A stretch of DNA of 64,000 nt from Paranoxybacillus sp035645275 (lineage in GTDB: Bacteria; Bacillota; Bacilli; Bacillales; Anoxybacillaceae), in the NCBI GenBank assembly GCA_035645275.1, contig DASQMX010000031.1, positions 1 to 64,000 on the forward strand, read 5' to 3'. The notes below the pieces were generated by a model. That model was not told where the DNA came from. It ran no database searches and was given only the letters and a program-made list of their open reading frames with translations. Shown here one piece after another: positions 58,095 to 64,000 of this stretch (position 1 is the stretch's first letter; the number at the start of each line of letters is the position of its first letter). The position numbers and the translations under genes were made by a program.

Positions 58095-61000
58095 CTAGAA
58101 TAATGATAATTGGTTATGATCCGGAAGCGAATCGAGGCAGCCGCGGCTCTCTAAATATTCGATTAACGTTTTTGAAACTTTTCCGCGCTGCTGCAAGTCT
58201 TCTTTTGATAAAAACTCTCCTTCTTCGCGGGCGCGAACAATATTCCATGCTACGTTCGTTCCTAACCCAGGAATCGCGTTAAACGGCGGTATAAGCGAAT
58301 TGCCGTCGATGACAAATTCTGTTGCTTGGGAACGATAAAGATCAATATTTTTAAATGAGAAGCCGCGCTCGCACATTTCTAAAGCAATTTCTAATACGGT
58401 TAGTAAGCTTTTCTCTTTCGGTGATGCATCCAACCCTTTTGCATTAATTTCCTCAATCCGCTTGCGAATCGCTGCTGAGCCTTTCACCATGGCATCTAAA
58501 TCGAAGTCTTCTGCGCGCACAGTAAAGTAAGAAGCATAGTATAAAAGCGGATGGTGTACTTTAAAGTATGCAATTCTCACTGCCATTAATACATAAGCAG
58601 CCGCGTGAGCTTTCGGGAACATGTACTTAATTTTTTTGCATGATTCGATATACCATTCAGGTACATCGTGCTTCCGCATTTCTTCTTCAAATTCTGGAGT
58701 TAAGCCTTTCCCTTTACGTACTGACTCCATAATTTTAAAGGCGAGTGATGGCTCAAGACCACGATAAATTAAATAGACCATGATATCGTCACGACAGCCG
58801 ATTACTTCCGACAATGTACAAATTCCGTTTTGAATTAATTCTTGTGCATTCCCTAACCATACATCCGTTCCATGCGACAACCCAGAAATTTGTACAAGTT
58901 CAGAAAACGTCTTCGGCTTTGTATCCTCAAGCATTTGTCTAACAAATCTTGTACCGAACTCCGGAATTCCTAACGTTCCAACATTGCACATAATTTGTTC
59001 TGGAGTAACGCCGAGAGATTCGGTTCCACTAAAAATTTTCATGACTTCCGGATCATCAGTCGGAATTGTTTTTGGGTCAATTCCACTTAAATCTTGAAGC
59101 ATACGAATAACGGTCGGATCATCGTGTCCGAGAATATCAAGCTTCAGCAAATTGTCATGAATCGAATGGAAGTCAAAATGTGTCGTTCTCCACTCTGAGC
59201 TTGTATCGTCTGCCGGGTATTGAATCGGCGTGAAATCATAAATATCCATATAATCAGGAACAACAATAATCCCACCTGGATGTTGACCAGTCGTTCTTTT
59301 TACTCCTGTACACCCAGCCGCTAATCGATCAATTTCTGCACCGCGAAGCTGAAGATTATTTTCGTTTGCATACGCTTTGACAAATCCGTAGGCGGTTTTA
59401 TCGGCCACCGTACCGATTGTTCCAGCACGATAAACATTATCTTCACCGAATAACACTTTTGTGTAGTTATGTGCCCGCGGCTGATACTCACCGGAGAAGT
59501 TTAAGTCAATATCAGGAACTTTATCTCCTTTAAAGCCAAGGAATGTCTCAAACGGAATATCATGACCGTCTTTATTATATCGCGTGCCGCACTTTGGACA
59601 ATCTTTATCCGGCAAGTCAAAACCAGAGCCAACTGAACCATCATTAAAAAATTCGGAGTGTTTGCAATTAGGACAAACATAATGCGGCGGCAATGGGTTT
59701 ACTTCTGTTATTTCCGTCATTGTTGCCACAAACGATGAACCGACTGAACCACGGGAACCAACAAGATAACCGTCATCAAGCGATTTTTTCACAAGCTTAT
59801 GGGAAATGAGATAAATAACGGCAAATCCATGCCCGATGATGCTTTTTAACTCTTTTTCCAGACGCTGTTCAACGATTTCTGGAAGCGGGTCGCCATAAAT
59901 GCTTTTCGCCCGGCGATAGCTCATCTCGCGAATTTCTTCATCCGCTCCCTCGATTCGCGGCGTGTAAAGTTCATCTTTAATCGGTTTGACGTCATCGATT
60001 AAAGAAGCGATTTTTTGTGTATTTGTGACAACAATTTCTTTTGCTTTTTCTTCACCAAGAAACGCAAAACACTCCAGCATTTCATTCGTTGTTCGGAAAT
60101 ATACATCAGGCAATTCATGACGGTTTAATGGGTTGGCTCCAGCTTGCGAACTAATTAATATTTTTCGATAAATTTTATCTTCAGGATTTAAATAATGAAC
60201 GTTTCCGGTTGCGACAACTGGAATATTTAATTTTTCTCCGAGCTTAACGATATTGTGAATAATCTCTTTTAACATTTGTTCATCTTTGACATAATCCATC
60301 TCAATTAACGGTTTATACACTTCTGGCGGATGTACTTCAAGGAAATCATAAAATTGTGCGATTTCCTCTACTTCTTCCGGTGCCTTTTGAATCATATTGT
60401 CAAACACTTCGCCTTTATCGCAACCAGAACCAACTAATATGCCTTCGCGGTGTTGTTGCAATACAGAGCGCGGAATGCGAGGCACACGATAAAAATATTG
60501 AATATGCGAAAGCGAGACTAACTTAAATAAATTTTTCAATCCAACTTCGTTTTGAGCAAGCAACGTTACATGAAACGGACGTGAACGTTGAAAAGCTGTT
60601 GCTTCGCTAGTCGCTTTATTTAGTTCATCATGATAAAAAATTCCTTTTTCGTGCGCATCTTTCAGCATGCGAATCAATAAATAACCTGTTGCTTCTGCGT
60701 CATAAATCGCGCGGTGATGCTGTGTTAATTCAATATCAAATTTTTTACAAAGCGTATTTAAGCGATGATTCTTTAGTTCTGGATACAAAAAGCGTGCCAG
60801 TTCAAGCGTATCAATGACAGGATTTGTCACTTTGCCAAGCCCGATTTTTTTGAATCCTGCATTTAAGAAACCGATATCAAAGGTAGCGTTATGAGCAACA
60901 AGTACACTGTCGCCAATCCATTCATAAAACTTTTGTAATACTTCCTCCACATCTGGTGCATCTTTCAGCATATCATCGGTGATACCGGTCAACTCAATAG

Positions 61001-62408
61001 TTGTAATCGAAAGCGGATGATGCGGATTGGCAAACGACGTAAAGCGATCAATAATTTCCCCGTTTTTCACTTTCACGGCTGCGAGTTCGATAATGGTATT
61101 ATAAACAGCAGACAACCCTGTTGTTTCAACGTCGAAAACAACAAATGTATCATCTGCAAGTAAACGGTGTGCCTCGTTATATGCGATTGGCACTCCATCA
61201 TCGACAATATTTGCTTCTAATCCATAAATCACTTTCATTCCATTTTTCTTTGCAGCACTATATGCTTCTGGAAACGATTGAACAACGGCGTGATCCGTAA
61301 TAGCAATCGCTGGATGCCCCCATTTTTTCGCTTGTTCAATCAGCTTGCTGACCGATGTGACCGCATCCATTTGACTCATTGGAGTATGAAGGTGAAGCTC
61401 CACCCGTTTTTCTCCTTCAGGAACGGTATCTTGGCGTTCATTTGGCTTTATTTCGTTTACATCATTAGCGATTAAAACAAGGTCACGAACAAATGTATCA
61501 TTTTGGACGCTACCTCTTACCTTTACCCACATTCCTTTTTTCACTTTTGCCATTAAATCGGCATCTTCTTTGTCGCGTGAGAACATTTTTACAAGAATGG
61601 AATTCGTATAGTCCGTTATTTTTAAAGTCAATAATGAACGTCCGCTTTTCAGCTCTTTTAATTCGGCATCAAACACATAACCTTGTACGACAACACGACG
61701 TTCTTCTTCAACAATGCTGTCAAGGGTGCGAATTTCTTCCTCATCTTTAATCGGATAGCCAATGACAAGCGGCCCTGCTGGAGCTTCAACGACCACTTCC
61801 GCAGAAGATTCTTTCTTCATCGTCATTTCTGTCAATGCTGCTAGGGCACGTTCTTGGTCTTCCTGTTGTTTTTGCGCTAAAAATTGCTCATACTCGCTTT
61901 GTGATTGCTTCACCTCTGTTTCTAGCTGCAAATACGGAAAACCAAATGATTGATAGGCTTGTGCAATGGCCGATGCAAAACGGCGTTTTAACGCCATTGC
62001 TTCCGCATCATTTCGGGCTGATACGTATAGCTTGTTCCCTTTTGAATTTGGAAGCTGTTCATGAAGCAGTGATAAAAGAGGCGATGAAATTCCCTGCATC
62101 TCTTCTAGACAAATCGGCCAATATTGTTGAATGTCTGCTTCGGTAAACGTAGAATCGATTGTTTGAATCGTATGCTTAACGTTGGCAATATGCCGAAAAG
62201 CGTGAATCAATCGCTGCGTAAAAAGCTGATATAGATTAGCAGGCAATATTTTCGGCAGTAAAAAATAAAAATGCCAGCGTTTTTGTTCCTTTTCAATGAC
62301 AAGCTTTTGAATTCCGGCTTGTGAAAAATATGGAACGAAATCATCAGACGTCAACTCAAGCTGCTGCAGTAACACTTGAAATCGTTCTTTTTGCTCGTTT
62401 GTTAACAT
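58095..62408 (-). CDS. polC: DNA polymerase III alpha subunit, Gram-positive PolC type
   Basis: PolC is the replicative polymerase with built-in proofreading. With the ATG at 62408 it has 1437 residues, the B. subtilis length. Order: N-terminal domain, OB fold (VRGSVQNDTFVRDLVLIAND), PHP domain (HLHTPMSQMDAVTSVSKLIE), a DnaQ-like 3'-5' exonuclease inserted in it (FVVFDVETTGLSAVYNTIIE), then palm, with zinc finger cysteines (CPNCKHSEFF, DCPKCGTRY) and catalytic Asp residues in KVPDIDLNFSGEYQ. A GAGGGGAG site lies 14 nt upstream, rather far. An in-frame ATG at 62441 has no ribosome binding site. It lies downstream of proS, as in B. subtilis. Confidence 0.97.
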   Translation of the reverse strand: MLTNEQKERFQVLLQQLELTSDDFVPYFSQAGIQKLVIEKEQKRWHFYFLLPKILPANLYQLFTQRLIHAFRHIANVKHTIQTIDSTFTEADIQQYWPICLEEMQGISSPLLSLLHEQLPNSKGNKLYVSARNDAEAMALKRRFASAIAQAYQSFGFPYLQLETEVKQSQSEYEQFLAQKQQEDQERALAALTEMTMKKESSAEVVVEAPAGPLVIGYPIKDEEEIRTLDSIVEEERRVVVQGYVFDAELKELKSGRSLLTLKITDYTNSILVKMFSRDKEDADLMAKVKKGMWVKVRGSVQNDTFVRDLVLIANDVNEIKPNERQDTVPEGEKRVELHLHTPMSQMDAVTSVSKLIEQAKKWGHPAIAITDHAVVQSFPEAYSAAKKNGMKVIYGLEANIVDDGVPIAYNEAHRLLADDTFVVFDVETTGLSAVYNTIIELAAVKVKNGEIIDRFTSFANPHHPLSITTIELTGITDDMLKDAPDVEEVLQKFYEWIGDSVLVAHNATFDIGFLNAGFKKIGLGKVTNPVIDTLELARFLYPELKNHRLNTLCKKFDIELTQHHRAIYDAEATGYLLIRMLKDAHEKGIFYHDELNKATSEATAFQRSRPFHVTLLAQNEVGLKNLFKLVSLSHIQYFYRVPRIPRSVLQQHREGILVGSGCDKGEVFDNMIQKAPEEVEEIAQFYDFLEVHPPEVYKPLIEMDYVKDEQMLKEIIHNIVKLGEKLNIPVVATGNVHYLNPEDKIYRKILISSQAGANPLNRHELPDVYFRTTNEMLECFAFLGEEKAKEIVVTNTQKIASLIDDVKPIKDELYTPRIEGADEEIREMSYRRAKSIYGDPLPEIVEQRLEKELKSIIGHGFAVIYLISHKLVKKSLDDGYLVGSRGSVGSSFVATMTEITEVNPLPPHYVCPNCKHSEFFNDGSVGSGFDLPDKDCPKCGTRYNKDGHDIPFETFLGFKGDKVPDIDLNFSGEYQPRAHNYTKVLFGEDNVYRAGTIGTVADKTAYGFVKAYANENNLQLRGAEIDRLAAGCTGVKRTTGQHPGGIIVVPDYMDIYDFTPIQYPADDTSSEWRTTHFDFHSIHDNLLKLDILGHDDPTVIRMLQDLSGIDPKTIPTDDPEVMKIFSGTESLGVTPEQIMCNVGTLGIPEFGTRFVRQMLEDTKPKTFSELVQISGLSHGTDVWLGNAQELIQNGICTLSEVIGCRDDIMVYLIYRGLEPSLAFKIMESVRKGKGLTPEFEEEMRKHDVPEWYIESCKKIKYMFPKAHAAAYVLMAVRIAYFKVHHPLLYYASYFTVRAEDFDLDAMVKGSAAIRKRIEEINAKGLDASPKEKSLLTVLEIALEMCERGFSFKNIDLYRSQATEFVIDGNSLIPPFNAIPGLGTNVAWNIVRAREEGEFLSKEDLQQRGKVSKTLIEYLESRGCLDSLPDHNQLSLF

Positions 62409-62462
62409 GACGTCGCTACATTCTCCCCTCTGATCATTCATGTATATATTTATGATAACAGA

Positions 62463-62507
62463 AGGGCTGTCCCAGAAGTAGAAATTCTACCTGAGGGATG
62501 CAGCCCT
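62463..62507 (-). terminator. Hairpin terminator of proS, palindrome-family like
   Basis: AGGGCTG (62463-62469) and CAGCCCT (62501-62507) form outer arms, with TCCC/GGGA and GTAGAA/TTCTAC inside. It lies 27 bp past the proS stop codon and recalls the GGGCTGTC ends of the dispersed elements. Confidence 0.7.
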
Positions 62508-62534
62508 ATTTCTTCCTTTAAATCCATTAATATC

Positions 62535-64000
62535 TTAGATTGCTAAAAGCCGTTGGATGGTCTCATTTAATTCAGAAACGTGAACTTCCATTGTTTCGCT
62601 TGTTTGGCGAACTTTAATTTCTACAATACCTTCGCCAGCCCGTTTGCCAACCGTAATTCTGACCGGTATACCGATAAGATCGCTGTCAACAAATTTTACG
62701 CCTGGGCGCTCTTGACGATCATCGTAAAGCACTTCATAGCCATCATTTTGCAGTTTTTCATACAGTTCATCTGCTAGTTGGCGCTGTTCGTCAATTTTTG
62801 GATTTACGGAAATTAAATGTAAATGGAACGGCGCCACAGCCACTGGCCATACAAGACCGTTTTCATCGCTAAATTGCTCGGCAATCGCCGCCATCGTACG
62901 GGATACACCGATACCGTAACAGCCCATAATCATTGTTTGCGTGCGGCCATTTTCGTCTAGATATGTTGCGTTCATCGCTTCACTGTAACGAGTACCTAAC
63001 TTAAAGACATGACCTACTTCGATACCACGTGCAAAGCGAATCGTTCCTTGCCCGTCTGGTGAAGGATCTCCTTCTTGAATAAAACGCAAATCAGCATATT
63101 GAGAAACGGTAAAATCACGTTCAGGGTTTACACCGATATAATGATATCCTTCTTCATTGGCACCGCATACACCGTTGACAATAGCTTGTACAGCTTTATC
63201 TGCCACGACTTCTACTTCCTCGCTTACCCCAATCGGTCCTAATGAGCCAACAGAGCATTGCATGATTTGTTTTGTTTCCTCAGGTGAAGCCAGCTCAACG
63301 ACGGACGCCTCAAATAAGTTTTTCACTTTTACATCGTTAACTTCATGGTCGCCGCGAACCAAGACAAGAACGTACTTTTCATCTACTTTAAAGAGCAGCG
63401 ATTTAATGCATTTTTCTCGAGGTACATTTAAAAACGACGACACTTCTTCAATTGATTTTTGCTCTGGTGTATGCACTTTTTCTAATTCACGAAGCGGCTC
63501 ATCGCTTTTTTCGTAAGTGGTGATAACCGGTGCCATTTCGATGTTTGCCGCATAATCGGATGTATCAGAATAGGCAATTGTATCTTCGCCAACATCTGAG
63601 AGAACCATGAATTCATGTGTATCTTTTCCGCCCATTGCTCCCGAATCGGCAATCACCGCACGGAAGTTTAAGCCGCAACGGCGGAATACATTGGAGTATG
63701 CTTCAAACATTTTGTTATATACTTCATCTAAACTTTCTTGAGAAGTATGGAAGGAATAGGCATCCTTCATAATAAATTCGCGACCGCGCAGCAAACCAAA
63801 GCGAGGACGTTTTTCATCGCGAAACTTCGTTTGAATTTGATACAACGTCAATGGCAGACGTTTATATGTTTTCACTTCATCTCGTACAAGCGCTGTAATC
63901 ACTTCTTCATGAGTCGCTCCAAGCGCAAAATCACGATCATGACGGTCTTTAAGACGCATTAGCTCTGGGCCATATGAATACCAACGACCAGACTCTTGCC
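62535..64000 (-). CDS. proS: Prolyl-tRNA synthetase, 3' part (N-terminus outside the window)
   Basis: ProS charges tRNA with proline. The frame runs off the right edge; the last visible codons read QESGRWYSYGPELMRLKDRH, so the ATG inside at 63959 is not the start. About 488 codons are present, and roughly the first 75-80 are missing compared with the usual 564-570. Visible are motif 2 (RFGLLRGREFIMKDAYSFH), the INS editing domain (LNVPREKCIKSLLFKVDEKY, VLVLVRGDHEVNDVKVKN), motif 3 (CYGIGVSRTMAAIAEQ) and the anticodon-binding domain (DDRQERPGVKFVDSDLIGIP). This is the bacterial type with an editing domain. Confidence 0.96.
   Translation of the reverse strand, partial: QESGRWYSYGPELMRLKDRHDRDFALGATHEEVITALVRDEVKTYKRLPLTLYQIQTKFRDEKRPRFGLLRGREFIMKDAYSFHTSQESLDEVYNKMFEAYSNVFRRCGLNFRAVIADSGAMGGKDTHEFMVLSDVGEDTIAYSDTSDYAANIEMAPVITTYEKSDEPLRELEKVHTPEQKSIEEVSSFLNVPREKCIKSLLFKVDEKYVLVLVRGDHEVNDVKVKNLFEASVVELASPEETKQIMQCSVGSLGPIGVSEEVEVVADKAVQAIVNGVCGANEEGYHYIGVNPERDFTVSQYADLRFIQEGDPSPDGQGTIRFARGIEVGHVFKLGTRYSEAMNATYLDENGRTQTMIMGCYGIGVSRTMAAIAEQFSDENGLVWPVAVAPFHLHLISVNPKIDEQRQLADELYEKLQNDGYEVLYDDRQERPGVKFVDSDLIGIPVRITVGKRAGEGIVEIKVRQTSETMEVHVSELNETIQRLLAI

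Noticed and set aside
62409..62441. Longer polC start at 62441
   Set aside because: There is no ribosome binding site upstream, and the added residues contain the Shine-Dalgarno-like GAGGGGAG; the shorter form matches the B. subtilis length.

Overview
The window is a core chromosomal segment of an endospore-forming Bacillaceae. Gene content and order match the Bacillus subtilis proS-polC to mutS-mutL region, read in reverse, so almost every core gene is on the minus strand. Spore genes (spoVS, spoVFAB, spoIIIE, cotE) rule out a non-sporulating Firmicute. Moderate GC and a korAB pair next to spoVS suggest the Anoxybacillus/Parageobacillus/Geobacillus side of the family; that placement is inference and was not tested.

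Layout from left to right. 1-1230: decayed phage late genes on the minus strand (broken tyrosine recombinase, broken ArpU-type regulator, small phage protein with a nonsense codon). 1234-4800: accessory genes, partly very AT-rich: an intact phage antirepressor, a SnoaL-like protein, two uncharacterised proteins and a solitary CheY-like receiver. 4894-9376: mutL and mutS. 9609-12500: cotE, ymcA/ricA, miaB. 12723-16475: korB, korA and an M19 dipeptidase, in the place where B. subtilis has tdh-kbl. 16645-21000: spoVS, ymdB, rny, recA. 21187-28683: cinA, pgsA, rodZ/ymfM, ymfK, ymfJ, ymfI, and the M16 peptidase pair ymfH-ymfF. 28896-34569: nupQPON guanosine-type ABC transporter with the GntR regulator ymfC/nupR. 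34786-40026: spoIIIE, ylzJ, tepA, rnjB. 40245-45111: dapA, dapG, asd, spoVFB, spoVFA. 45261-50573: ymxH, mlpA, ylxY, pnpA, rpsO. 50664-64000: ribF (ribC), truB, rbfA, ylxP, infB, ylxQ, ylxR, nusA, rimP, polC and the 3' part of proS.

How the genes work together. dapA-dapG-asd make the dihydrodipicolinate that SpoVFAB turns into dipicolinic acid for the spore. rny, ricA, rnjB and pnpA form an RNA-decay set. rimP-nusA-ylxRQ-infB-ylxP-rbfA-truB-ribF-rpsO is the classical translation and ribosome-assembly cluster. mutSL, recA and polC serve DNA replication and repair. Candidate sigma-E (cotE), sigma-H (spoVS), sigma-K (spoVF), LexA (recA) and several sigma-A sites can be read directly.

The most unusual feature is a dispersed family of imperfect palindromes. 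Five long copies (about 90-120 bp) share one sequence, and five shorter stem-loops have related GGGTCAGAC/GGTCTGTC-type ends. All lie between genes, just 3' of a gene, where they probably act as terminators or attenuators. Other points worth a look are a roughly 290-nt rny leader, tandem palindromes inside the nup operon, an atypical receiver protein, and a palindrome upstream of korAB. I found no tRNA, rRNA, CRISPR array or intact insertion sequence.
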